A stretch of 64,000 nucleotides of DNA from a bacterium (GTDB lineage: Bacteria > Hinthialibacterota > Hinthialibacteria > H5-UNCL2): NCBI GenBank assembly GCA_015075175.1, contig JABTUV010000004.1, forward strand, positions 369,039 through 433,038. The letters are read 5' to 3'. This document shows positions 49,293 through 58,039 of this stretch, in pieces. Each line of letters opens with the position of its first letter. The first letter of the stretch is position 1. Position numbers and translations under genes: made by a program. The notes under the pieces were generated by a model that was given only the letters and a program-made list of their open reading frames with translations, was not told the origin of the DNA and did not search any database.

Positions 49293-52208
49293 TTACGGCG
49301 CCGGCAGCGCCGGAGTCGTACAGGCGCCCGTGCCGAAATTGTTATTGCCGTCCACGGTCGCGTCGCCGCTGTTGTTGGCCTCCAGCAGGGCTTCCACCGC
49401 CGCATCGCTGAAGGGCGGAGCGCCCACGAGACCCTCCACGAGAAACGTCCCCAACCCGAGGTCGCGCGTGACGCGATAGCCCTGCGGAGCGGTGTTGCGG
49501 AAATCGACCGCGCCGGTCGCGTTCAGATTCAGGCAGAGCGTGGCGCCCGCGTCCAGCGTGCTCGCGGACAGGCCGTCCGCGCCGGGCAGCGTGGCGTTGA
49601 TGCTGTTGGCGCGCAGAATGGACTGCAGGTTGGCCGTCCCCCGCGACGTGAGCACGATCCCGGTATCGGCGGAGGTCGTCTCGTTCAGCCGCAGGAGTGA
49701 GCGGATCGTCGCCTGGTCGCGCGCGTCAAGCGCCACGGCCCTCCCCGAAACTGCGCCGGTGCCGCCCATGAAGTTGCTCTCGAGAGTCAGGTCCAGCGAG
49801 ACGGCGCCGTCACGCGCCGTGGCCTCCACCCCGTCGCCGGAGAGGGCGCCCATCGTGTTGCCCCGCACCAGCGCCACGCCGGAGGCCGTGCCCGCGCCGC
49901 TGCCGTCCACGCGCATGAAAACGCCCTCCGCCGCCCCGTCCATGCTGTTGCCCTGGCCCGTGCCGCCGAGGGTCGCCTCCAGCTGGGCGCGATCGTCGGC
50001 AAGCAGGACGAAGGCCGGACCGGCCAGGTTGGAGAGCGCGTTGCCGCGCGCGAGGAGACTTGCGCGGGCGCTGGACGGTCCGGACGCGCCCACGTTGATC
50101 CCGCCTCCGCCCCCGCCCGCGGCGGCATTCTGAATCGTGGCGCCGATGACGCTCGTCACGACGCGGCTGCTGTCGCCATTCGAGCGAGCCAGCACGCCGT
50201 CCAACCGCAGGTTGGAGAAGCTGCATCCGCCTTGCACCGTGAGCGTGCTCTGGTTCGTTCCGTTGGCCAAGAGCAGAATCCCGCTGCCGCCTTCCGGCGT
50301 ACTGGCGCTGTCGGAGAAGCTGCTCCCGCTCACGGTCAATACCAGCGCACCGCTGAGGTTGGAGACCGAAAGGCCATCGTTGCGGAAATGGCTCACGGCG
50401 CTGTCGAAAACGTTGACCGTTCCAAGCAGGTTGTTGACGCCCGGCGCGGCGAAGTAGAGGCCGTCTTCGCCCGGACCGTCGCCTGCAAATTGCACGCTGC
50501 ACCCGTTGCGCAGGGTCAGGTCGCTCACGCCCGTTCCCGTCACGCCGTGACCGCCCGTGTTGCTGATGCTCAGGTTGTCCAGGATCACTCGCGAGACGCC
50601 GTTCATCTCCAACCCGTTGTCGGCGCAGACTTGCACCAGCATGTTGGCGAGCGAGATGTCGGTCACGTTCGTCAGCAGGACGCCGTCCTGACTTATGTTC
50701 TCGAGCGTTCCGCCCGAGCCTGCCGATGAGCCCACGCCCGTGACGGTGAGGCTCCCGCCACTGATGCCCGACAGCACGATGCCATGCGCGGCGTTGGAGG
50801 CTGAGATGCTCTGGAATCGCCCCACAAAGGTCGTGCCGGTTACGGAGAGTCCCACACCGTTGGTCGTTTTTATGGTGTTGCCGTCGCCGGCGACGTGGAC
50901 CGTGCCCGCACTGGAGACGTGGAGTCCCGTGTCATTGCCGTTGTTGAGCGCCAGCGACTGGATGCGGGTCGTGCCGCTGTTGTTCTGAAGGCGCAAGCCC
51001 ATGCCGGCGGGCTGGGTCGCCGCGACGAGGTGGAAGGTCGCGTCCATGGCGCAACCGGATATATCCAGTCCTGCTCCGCCCACGGCGATCACGCCGGACA
51101 CCTCGCCGGAAAGTCCCAGGTTGGCGCCGGTAACGGCCACTCCACGACCCGCGGTCGTCTCGACGGAAACGTCCGAAAGGTTGAGCGTGGCCGCGCCGCT
51201 GTTGGCCAGGACGACGCCATCGCCGGCGTTGCGAGTAATCGCCATCTGCTGCAACACGTAGGCGCCGGAGAGCGCCGCACCGGTGATGCCGGCGCCGGTG
51301 ACGTCGTCCAGGTTCAGTCCGCGCACGCTGTTGCCGCCGGCCGCAAGCACGAGACAAGGACCGCCGGCGCGCGTCAGCGTGGGCCGCCCTGCGGCCATCA
51401 CCATCAGCCGCCCCCCGACCACGAGGTCCACGCCCTGGCCCAGGAGCTCCTGCCCCGCCTCCAGCGCCAGCCCGCCCGCATACGTTGCATTGCCTTCGTA
51501 GACGAAAATCGTCTCGCCCGCCCCGTCCACGTCGCTGCCGGCATTGTTGAGCGGCGCCAATGAGTCAAACGGCGCGTAGAAAGTCCCGTTGCCGCCGGCC
51601 GCCGCGGCGTTATTCACGTACCAGACGACCGGCCCGATCAGTTCCAGTTCGGCCGTCGCCATCGCCATGTTCCCCAGGTCGTCACTGATGAGATAGAGGA
51701 AGCGGTCCGTGACGTTTACCCCGCCGGCTGGAGGCAGGTACGTGAAGGAACCATCCGACGCGGCTTGCACCGCGCCGCCCAGCGTACTGCTCGGACTGAA
51801 TCCGATGACCGACAAGGGCGCTCCCGCCGGAGAACCGTCGTTGGCCAGGAGGCCCGTGGCCGCGGATACTTGATAAGGCGTATGCGTCAGGACCTCGGCA
51901 TAATGGTCGTCGATGGCCAATACGCCGCTGGAAAGCGAGCCGGGAACAAAAGTCGTATTGGGATCCAGGTTGATGGTCAGGACCACGCCGGTCGCATCCG
52001 TCGGGCCGGGGTTGTCGATAATGATGGTATAGCGAAGCGTATCGCCGGGATCCGCCTGGGCGTTGTTGTTGAGATCGACTTGGAGATGGTCCTGCATGGT
52101 CGCAGACAAGGGATTGGAGGGAAGCTGCGCGAAGCTGCTCTGCAGGACAGCCAAGCAGGTCGCCAAGGCCGCAAGGAGACCGCGGGTTGCCGACGCAGAA
52201 AGGGCCAT
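49293..52208 (-). CDS. Large secreted right-handed beta-helix protein
   Basis: 971 residues with a signal peptide (TRGLLAALATCLAVLQSSFAQ). The N-terminal part includes a DUF11-like segment (DLNNNAQADPGDTLRYTIIIDNPGPTDATGVVLTINLDPNTTFVPGS) and a cadherin/tandem-Ig-like segment (GGAVQAASDGSFTYLPPAGGVNVTDRFLYLISDD). From about residue 205 (WYVNNAAAAGGNGTFYAPFDSLAPL) to ~870 it is a series of ~20-25-residue Asn/Gly/Val/Leu-rich rungs typical of a pectate-lyase-like beta helix. The last ~80 residues differ and may serve export or anchoring. First gene of the unit with the three collar proteins. Confidence 0.8.
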   Translation of the reverse strand: MALSASATRGLLAALATCLAVLQSSFAQLPSNPLSATMQDHLQVDLNNNAQADPGDTLRYTIIIDNPGPTDATGVVLTINLDPNTTFVPGSLSSGVLAIDDHYAEVLTHTPYQVSAATGLLANDGSPAGAPLSVIGFSPSSTLGGAVQAASDGSFTYLPPAGGVNVTDRFLYLISDDLGNMAMATAELELIGPVVWYVNNAAAAGGNGTFYAPFDSLAPLNNAGSDVDGAGETIFVYEGNATYAGGLALEAGQELLGQGVDLVVGGRLMVMAAGRPTLTRAGGPCLVLAAGGNSVRGLNLDDVTGAGITGAALSGAYVLQQMAITRNAGDGVVLANSGAATLNLSDVSVETTAGRGVAVTGANLGLSGEVSGVIAVGGAGLDISGCAMDATFHLVAATQPAGMGLRLQNNSGTTRIQSLALNNGNDTGLHVSSAGTVHVAGDGNTIKTTNGVGLSVTGTTFVGRFQSISASNAAHGIVLSGISGGSLTVTGVGSSAGSGGTLENISQDGVLLTNVTDISLANMLVQVCADNGLEMNGVSRVILDNLSISNTGGHGVTGTGVSDLTLRNGCSVQFAGDGPGEDGLYFAAPGVNNLLGTVNVFDSAVSHFRNDGLSVSNLSGALVLTVSGSSFSDSASTPEGGSGILLLANGTNQSTLTVQGGCSFSNLRLDGVLARSNGDSSRVVTSVIGATIQNAAAGGGGGGINVGASGPSSARASLLARGNALSNLAGPAFVLLADDRAQLEATLGGTGQGNSMDGAAEGVFMRVDGSGAGTASGVALVRGNTMGALSGDGVEATARDGAVSLDLTLESNFMGGTGAVSGRAVALDARDQATIRSLLRLNETTSADTGIVLTSRGTANLQSILRANSINATLPGADGLSASTLDAGATLCLNLNATGAVDFRNTAPQGYRVTRDLGLGTFLVEGLVGAPPFSDAAVEALLEANNSGDATVDGNNNFGTGACTTPALPAP

Positions 52209-52391
52209 CGAAGACTCCCGTGCTCCAAGCGAGCACCAGGCGGGCGAACCCGCAAGTCAAACTGCCAATCGACGGATGCCGGACGCGAGGGGTTAACCGG
52301 ATTAATTTAGCATCCCCCCGCCGCGCGCGCAAGCATTAACACCGGCGCCTGCCGCGGACCGGCCTCCCTTTCCCTGTTCGCATTCGCCCCA

Positions 52392-52418
52392 GAGGTCCCA
52401 TAGGTCCCATGAGTCCCA
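52392..52418. repeat. GGTCCCAT repeat
   Basis: Three imperfect direct copies of AGGTCCCAT/GAGTCCCAC lie between the beta-helix and GH30 genes. A related GGGTCCTATGGGTCC stretch occurs near 55.09-55.12 kb. Confidence 0.5.
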
Positions 52419-52496
52419 CACTTTTGCTTGCGCTGGCGCGCCATTCTTGTTAACGTTAATAGACTTGCAAACCCCGAAACGTGAAGGAGTCCGCCC

Positions 52497-54434
52497 ATGC
52501 CTCGCCATGCCGTCGTTGTCGCCCTTTTCACCTGTGCCGCCGCCGCTTCCGCCCAGTCGCTGGCGCTGCCGGAGTGGCGCCCACCCGCCGGTCTTGCGGG
52601 CGAGAAGTTCGCCCGCGGCGGCACGACCGTGCGCATCTGGGGCGGTGGTCAGGGCCTGGAGCCGGTCCACTTCTCCGAGATGCTTCCCGCTCTGTTCGTA
52701 CGCACCCTGGTCTTCTCCGAATTGGAGCTGCCCGACGGCGGCCTGCGCTGGGTGTTCACCGGACCCCAAGGGGGCTTCTCCGTGTGGGTCGACAAGACTA
52801 AGGTCGCGCTCTACCAGCGCTATTACGACTCCTTTGGACTGTCCGCGGCCCAGAACGCCGAGCGGGAGCGCCGCATGCCGCTCCTGCGCTCCCAGGAGGA
52901 GGAGACTCCCTACACCGGCGCCGTGCGCTCACTCCGCATCACCGTGGACCACGCCCTCGGCCTCACCCTCCACGTCAACGACGTGCAAGTCTTCCGCCAA
53001 ACCTGCCTCCTGACCGTCAGCCGGCACCAGCTGCAATTGACAGGAAGCAATTGCCGCATGACGGGCACGCTGGTCAAGCCCGAAACCGCCCAGGCGCGCG
53101 TCACGCTCGACCCCGCCCAAACCCACCAGACCATGCGCGGTTGGGGCGGCATCACCACGCCCCTGGCCTACCGGCTCCTCTCCCCCGAGGGCAAGCGCCG
53201 CTGGTGGGAGATGGTCTGCGAGTACAACCTGCGCATCCAGCGCGAGTATCCCATCGGCACGCGCCTCTTGCCCAGCATGGACAACTGGGACGACCTCGCC
53301 TACGGCCTGCCGCACTATTACGGCGACAATTTCCCCAACAGCGAAATCAGCGACTTTAACTACATCAAGACCATCCGCTCGCTGGGGGGTGAGGTTTGGT
53401 TCGAGTTCTGGGCGCTGCCGAGTTGGATGAACCAGGTCTATAAAGATAAGGACGGCAATCCCGTCACGGACCGGGAAGGCCGCACGCGCAGCGTGGCCGA
53501 CCCGGAAAAATGGTCCGACGCCATGCTGGCCTACTGCAAGGCGTCGCAGGCCAAGGCGGGCGCGCCGCCCGACGTCATGGGCATCCAGAACGAGGCCGGC
53601 CAGCCCGCCGACATCTGGTACGCCATGGTCCACGCGCTGCGCCGCAAACTGGACGCCGCCGGCTTCTCCAAGGTGAGAATCCACATGGCCGACTCCTCCA
53701 ACCTGGCCGGCGGCATCGAGCGCGCCAAGGTCTTCACCGCCGAGCCGGAAGTCTGGAAACTCATCGACTTCGCCGCCACCCACATGTACGACTACCAGAA
53801 TCATTTCACCGCGCCCGACGACTACGACGCTCTCCTGAAGCAATGGCGCGAACTCACCAAGGATCGCCCGTTTCTTTCCACCGAGCTGTGCATCAACAAC
53901 AGCAATTACCAGATTCAGAGCTATAAAGTGGCCTTGACGATGGGCCAGTTGTACCACAAGAACCTGACGCTGGCGGACGCCTGCGCGATCGCATACTGCT
54001 GGGGGCTTTTGAACGTGGTTCAACCGTCGTTCGGCTGGACGCGGACTTTGTGCGTGATCGACGAGGAGCACGGCTTCGTGCCCAAGGCCGGCAGCCACCA
54101 GTTGCGCGTCTTTGGCGCCTACAGCCGGCGCATCCTGAGGGGCATGGCGCGCATCGGGGCCGAGACCGATCAAGCCGACCTCCTGGTCACCGCTTTTGCC
54201 GGTCCAGGCGACGAGGCGACGGTCGTCCTGCTCAACCGCGGAACCGCGCCGCTGGAGGTCGAAGTCGCCGGCGCTCCCGCCCCCTTCCGTTGGATGGAAA
54301 CCGCCGACCCGTACCACGAAAACCGGGTCGAACCTTACAAGGGCGGTGCTGTCACGGTCGCGCCCGGATCGCTGGTGACGCTGACGAACGTTCCCCTGGG
54401 AGAGTTACCTGCGGGCTTCGACCCCGCCCCCTGA
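52497..54434 (+). CDS. GH30-like glycoside hydrolase, secreted
   Basis: 645 residues. A signal peptide (MPRHAVVVALFTCAAAASAQ) is followed by a ~190-residue beta domain and a GH30-type (beta/alpha)8 barrel that starts QTMRGWGGITTPLAYRL. The putative acid/base is Glu366 in MGIQNEAG and the nucleophile Glu463 in RPFLSTELCINNS. A terminal beta-sandwich follows (DEATVVLLNRGTAPLEVEV), as in GH30 glucuronoxylanases and beta-glucanases. Likely substrate: xylan or another plant or algal polysaccharide, consistent with the xylA and ABC locus. GAAGGAG precedes the ATG. Confidence 0.8.
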   Translation: MPRHAVVVALFTCAAAASAQSLALPEWRPPAGLAGEKFARGGTTVRIWGGGQGLEPVHFSEMLPALFVRTLVFSELELPDGGLRWVFTGPQGGFSVWVDKTKVALYQRYYDSFGLSAAQNAERERRMPLLRSQEEETPYTGAVRSLRITVDHALGLTLHVNDVQVFRQTCLLTVSRHQLQLTGSNCRMTGTLVKPETAQARVTLDPAQTHQTMRGWGGITTPLAYRLLSPEGKRRWWEMVCEYNLRIQREYPIGTRLLPSMDNWDDLAYGLPHYYGDNFPNSEISDFNYIKTIRSLGGEVWFEFWALPSWMNQVYKDKDGNPVTDREGRTRSVADPEKWSDAMLAYCKASQAKAGAPPDVMGIQNEAGQPADIWYAMVHALRRKLDAAGFSKVRIHMADSSNLAGGIERAKVFTAEPEVWKLIDFAATHMYDYQNHFTAPDDYDALLKQWRELTKDRPFLSTELCINNSNYQIQSYKVALTMGQLYHKNLTLADACAIAYCWGLLNVVQPSFGWTRTLCVIDEEHGFVPKAGSHQLRVFGAYSRRILRGMARIGAETDQADLLVTAFAGPGDEATVVLLNRGTAPLEVEVAGAPAPFRWMETADPYHENRVEPYKGGAVTVAPGSLVTLTNVPLGELPAGFDPAP

Positions 54435-54727
54435 TCGGCTCCGTATCGCTCCCATGGGATGAACCAGACACTTCCCTTCGACGACCGGGAAAGGACCGGT
54501 TCGGGCGCGCTTTGGGGTTGCTTTGGGCCGCCCGCGATGGTATAAATTCGACAACGCTCATGCCGGATTTTCGGGACGATCGGAAGCCTGCCCCATCACC
54601 ACTCCACCTGGTGGTTTCCGCCGTCACGCCCATCTCCTGGTCCCCCAGTCGCGGAGAAAGAAGCTGAACGAACACACTATGCGCCACGCGCATCAACCAA
54701 CCCCACTGTTTGAGGAGTAGGACGACC

Positions 54728-55024
54728 GTGAAGATCTATGTCGGAAACCTGGCGTACGGCACGACCGAGGCGGACTTGAGGCAGGCGTTTGAGGCCTTCG
54801 GGCAAGTGGAATCGGCCACGATCATCACCGATCGGGAGACGGGGCGCTCGAAAGGATTCGGCTTCGTGGAGATGACGGAAGGAGCGGAAGCGACGGCCGC
54901 CATCAACGCGTTGAACGGGCAGGATTTTCAGGGCCGCACGCTACGCGTGAACGAAGCCCGTCCCAAGACCGAGAGCCGCGGCGGCGGCGGCTTCCGCGAC
55001 CGCTCGCGCCCCCGTCCCTACTGA
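54728..55024 (+). CDS. RRM RNA-binding protein 1
   Basis: 98 residues from a GTG preceded by TGAGGAG. A single RNA-recognition motif: RNP2 KIYVGNLAY and RNP1 KGFGFVEM, with DRETGRSKGFGFVE. A short Gly/Arg/Ser tail (RGGGGFRDRSRPRPY) follows. Such proteins bind single-stranded RNA and are often cold-induced in cyanobacteria and PVC bacteria. Close paralogue of the convergent gene downstream. Confidence 0.92.
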   Translation: MKIYVGNLAYGTTEADLRQAFEAFGQVESATIITDRETGRSKGFGFVEMTEGAEATAAINALNGQDFQGRTLRVNEARPKTESRGGGGFRDRSRPRPY

Positions 55025-55090
55025 GGCGCCTCCCGCTCAATCCAGCGGCGTTCGGGGGCCATGCGGCGCTCGCCTTGGCCCTTCCCACGG

Positions 55091-55116
55091 GTCCTATGGG
55101 TCCGATAGGTCCTATT
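55091..55116. repeat. GGTCCTATGGGTCC repeat
   Basis: GGGTCCTATGGGTCC-GATAGGTCCTAT in the gap between the convergent RRM genes; same style as the copy near 52.4 kb. Confidence 0.5.
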
Positions 55117-55132
55117 TTGTCCCCAAACAACA

Positions 55133-55166
55133 AGGCTCCCCCGCCCCAACCGGCGGGAGAGCCTCG
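55133..55166 (-). terminator. Intrinsic terminator of RRM gene 2
   Basis: Hairpin AGGCTC-CCCCGCC / GGCGGGA-GAGCCT with a 6-nt loop. On the minus strand it is followed by TTGTTGTTTGG, so it fits the convergent RRM gene. It may also stop plus-strand transcription, without a U-run. Confidence 0.75.
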
Positions 55167-55200
55167 CTTAAGGTCCGGTTGACGTTCCTGCGACCGCGTC

Positions 55201-55515
55201 TTACCAGCGGTTGCGGTTCTGGTACCCGCCGCCCCCACCACTGTAACCGCGACCGCCGCCGCCGCGGCTCTCGGTCTTGGGACGGGCCTCGTATACTTTC
55301 AACGCACGCCCATTGTGGTCCTTGCCGTCCAATGCCGCGATGGCCGCTTGGGCCTCGCTCTTGTCCGTCATTTCCACGAACCCGAACCCCTTGGAACGGC
55401 CCGTGTCGCGGTCCATCACGACCGACGCCGAGTCCACCTGCCCGAATGCCTCGAACTTCGCCTTCAGATCCTGGTCGGTCGTCTCATACGGCAAGTTCCC
55501 TACGTAAATCTTCAC
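55201..55515 (-). CDS. RRM RNA-binding protein 2
   Basis: 104 residues from a GTG with AGAGGAG upstream. RNP2 KIYVGNLPY, RNP1 SKGFGFVEM, with MDRDTGRSKGFGFV. The Gly-rich tail ends GGGYQNRNRW. It shares most of its RRM with protein 1, including the sequence GRSKGFGFVEMT, indicating recent duplication into convergent order. Likely a post-transcriptional regulator. Confidence 0.92.
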   Translation of the reverse strand: MKIYVGNLPYETTDQDLKAKFEAFGQVDSASVVMDRDTGRSKGFGFVEMTDKSEAQAAIAALDGKDHNGRALKVYEARPKTESRGGGGRGYSGGGGGYQNRNRW

Positions 55516-55738
55516 AATACGACTCCTCTGACTGGGTTGCGCCATGAGCGCAACCAAAATGGTAGTTCCAGACTTGTTCGAAGCGAATAGACCATGGACG
55601 TGCGAGCAGGTAAGACAGTCAAGCGGAATCCCGTGGCAATCGATCTCGCAAGGTCCGAACTTTGACGCCGGAGCGCCAAGTACGACTATGCCAGTGGAAA
55701 AACGAAAATCAAGACAAATCTTTCATGCCTGTAAAAAT

Positions 55739-56746
55739 TTATCTGGGTCTGAGCAACAGCTCCAGGAACCGGCGTTCCTCGCCGTCCCACTGCTGGAACA
55801 GCCGGCGGCGCGTCAAGTCAAACGAGCGGCGGGGTTGCTGGTCCGGCGCCCCGCGCTGGGCGCCATTGTGAAAGCACCAGCCGGCGGCCCCGCCCGCCCG
55901 GGCGCCTTCCAGGTCGGTCAAGAAGTCCTCCGCTTTCGGCTGCCACTCCCCGTAACCGCGCCGGAATGGCTCCTGCAGGTGGATGGGGACCGTCCGACCC
56001 CGTTCCTCCATCCAGCCGGCCAATTGGCGGACTCGACCCGCCGTCTGGCCGGGAGATGCGGCGTTGCGAGGCAGATGCGGGGAGACAAAGTCCAGCTTCG
56101 CTCTACCAAGGTACTCGTCCAGATCGTCCTGTTTGGGCGCCCCCGAGGCCGTCACCAGCCTGTCGGGGTCCAGCTCCTTCACCCGATCCCGCAACCGCCG
56201 CAACTCCTCAAAAGAGACAAACCGCGCGTCGCGGATGTCCCGTTCGTTGGCCAGATCCAGATACCAGTTGCGATGCGACCGCAGCGCGAGGACGATCGTC
56301 TCGACCGCCCGCAGGTGCGAGGCGAGGTCGGGCAACATGCGCTGCGCGTCCTCGGAGCGATGGCGATGCAGCGTGACATCGACGACGAAGTTCCGACGGT
56401 CGCATTCGCCGACCAGCCAAACCAGCCGGTCCAGGTAGGGCTGCCGGGGTCGGCCGTCCGGCGTAAGCGCCGCCACGTTGACGAAATTGAGCCAGGTCGC
56501 CCAGACGCGCATCCAATTGAAGCCGAGGCGCTGCAGGTCGTCCAAGTCGGCCAAGAGGGTCTCGCGGCTGGCGCCCAGTCCGCCGTAATAGCTGACTCCC
56601 AAAAGGAAGGTGGGAGTTCCATTGACAACAAAACGCCCGCCGGAGACGGATAGCGTCGTCTCCGCGCGGGCGCACCAATTCACAGCCATCAACAGGGCAA
56701 CGATGGTCGCTCGTCGTACCACCTTCAGCTCTCCCCGGCGCAGCAT
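55739..56746 (-). CDS. GH5-like secreted glycoside hydrolase
   Basis: 335 residues. A signal peptide (ATIVALLMAVNWCARAE) is followed by a barrel with RFVVNGTPTFLLGVSYYGGLGA at the N terminus, LQRLGFNWMRVWATW, WYLDLANERD (Asn-Glu acid/base pair at the end of strand 4) and PIHLQEPFRRGYGEW (candidate nucleophile Glu). Motif order fits clan GH-A, near GH5 or related cellulase/mannanase families; the exact family and substrate are not certain. The start may be a GTG 24 bp further in. Confidence 0.7.
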   Translation of the reverse strand: MLRRGELKVVRRATIVALLMAVNWCARAETTLSVSGGRFVVNGTPTFLLGVSYYGGLGASRETLLADLDDLQRLGFNWMRVWATWLNFVNVAALTPDGRPRQPYLDRLVWLVGECDRRNFVVDVTLHRHRSEDAQRMLPDLASHLRAVETIVLALRSHRNWYLDLANERDIRDARFVSFEELRRLRDRVKELDPDRLVTASGAPKQDDLDEYLGRAKLDFVSPHLPRNAASPGQTAGRVRQLAGWMEERGRTVPIHLQEPFRRGYGEWQPKAEDFLTDLEGARAGGAAGWCFHNGAQRGAPDQQPRRSFDLTRRRLFQQWDGEERRFLELLLRPR

Positions 56747-56793
56747 CGGGCTGACGTTGAAATCTACGAACCGAAAGGCCCTCCCGTAACGCC

Positions 56794-56864
56794 GTAGGGT
56801 GGGTTCTACCCACCACTCCCTACTACCGTCCCCGGCCGGTTGGTGGGTGGAACCTACCCTACGG
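56794..56864. repeat. GTAGGGTGGGTTCTACCCAC inverted pair, copy 2
   Basis: Two facing copies form a 71-bp hairpin between the GH5-like and lectin genes. The right copy creates the TAG stop of the lectin/dockerin gene (CCG-TAG-GGT on the minus strand), as copy 1 does for ricT. Confidence 0.8.
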
Positions 56865-57819
56865 TTCCCCGTGCCAGGCCTCCACGAGAAGGACCAGGCC
56901 CATCGCCTCCCTGGGAAACCGGGGTTCTGCGCGAATCACGGCCTTACTCCTGGCGCGTTCCACGCCCCCGTTGGGGTCCTCGGCGACCGCAATATTGCGA
57001 TAGACGCGGCCCGCCTCCTCCCACGAACCCGCAAAAAGAAACGCATCGCGGAAATCAACCTGACCATCGCCGGTGAAATCGGGTCCGGGCGCCGCCGGTA
57101 GGGTGGGTTCCACCCACCCCGCAAGCGAGCCCGACTCCGGCAGGCCGGCAGCGATCAGCCCCTCCCGCCCGCCGTCGGACTCGTCGCTCCACCGCAGCGT
57201 AACCGCAACCGGATCGCCATCGGGATCCACCACCTGCCACTCGATCACGACCCCGTCGAACGCGACAACCTCCCCGCCCGCCGGCGCCAGGAGCGCCACT
57301 TGCGGGAAACGATTGACCACTTCACCCGCTGTATTGGAGAGACCGCTGTCCACGTCCGCGATCATTTCCACGGGAGCGTCGAACTCAATCAGGGGATACA
57401 TCCGAACGCTGTGGTGCATGTCGTTCCATCGGCCCTGGTGGTACCTGAGCGTGCGCAACTCCAAGGCGTCCTCTTCCGAGGGGAAGTCATCCGGCTCGCG
57501 CGCGTCCCAGTTGGTGAACTCCCAGGGTTCGCCGGTAGTCCATCGGCCTTCGCCGAGCCGGGGCGCCGGCGGCCCAGGCGCGGCCGGCCTCCCAATCCCG
57601 CGAAAATCGCCCCAAGGCGTACCAGTGTCCGTTGAGCGGACACTGCAGCGCCGGGCCGGTAAACTCGGTCTCACTCGGATACGTGATGATGAGCTGGGCC
57701 CCGGTCGGCGGAACCACCCCGACCAGGACGATTCCCCCCAGGCTCAAGAGGCACAGGCAGCGGCAAAGATGCGTTTGAAGATTTCCCTCGTCCATCGCAT
57801 CCTCCAAAATCGTTATCAT
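56859..57819 (-). CDS. C-type-lectin-like/dockerin secreted protein, frameshifted
   Basis: The N-terminal frame has a signal (LCLLSLGGIVLVGVVPPTGAQ) and TGPALQCPLNGHWYALGRFSRDWEAGRAWAAGA, the start of a C-type lectin domain. The frame then shifts near 57560 to RLGEGRWTTGEPWEFTNWDAREPDDFPSEEDALELRTLRYHQGRWNDM, its end. About 40 residues normally between these parts (WIGL region) are absent, so there is a deletion as well as a frameshift. Next come a fibronectin-like segment (QVALLAPAGGEVVAFDGVVIEW) and a dockerin-type loop DFTGDGQVDFRDAFLFAGSW. A dispersed repeat is inserted in frame (GWVEPTL) just before the dockerin. Probably extracellular carbohydrate binding if intact. Confidence 0.65.
57098..57118. 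repeat. GTAGGGTGGGTTCCACCCAC repeat inside a gene, copy 3
   Basis: Same 21-bp unit as copy 1, here translated in frame on the minus strand as GWVEPTL within the lectin/dockerin gene. Confidence 0.8.
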
Positions 57820-58039
57820 CTCTATCCGAACTCATGCGTGAATTACGGGCGACCATTCCGACCGCCCCCGGAGGACAGGAGCGAAAGACCACTCGACAGG
57901 GCGAGCTTTTCCGTTGATTCCGGTTGTTAAAACGGATACATTCGACGGTCCTTAACCCAGGGATGGCTTGAAGTTATGCCACGTTCACGGCCGCCCTGGG
58001 GGCGTCCCGATCCCAAGTGAGGCGTATCCCGCGGCGATT

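Noticed and set aside
46309..52208. Prophage tail region
   Set aside because: Only collar-type proteins occur, with no capsid, portal, terminase or baseplate genes; linkage to Tat, GNAT and beta-helix genes fits a host module.
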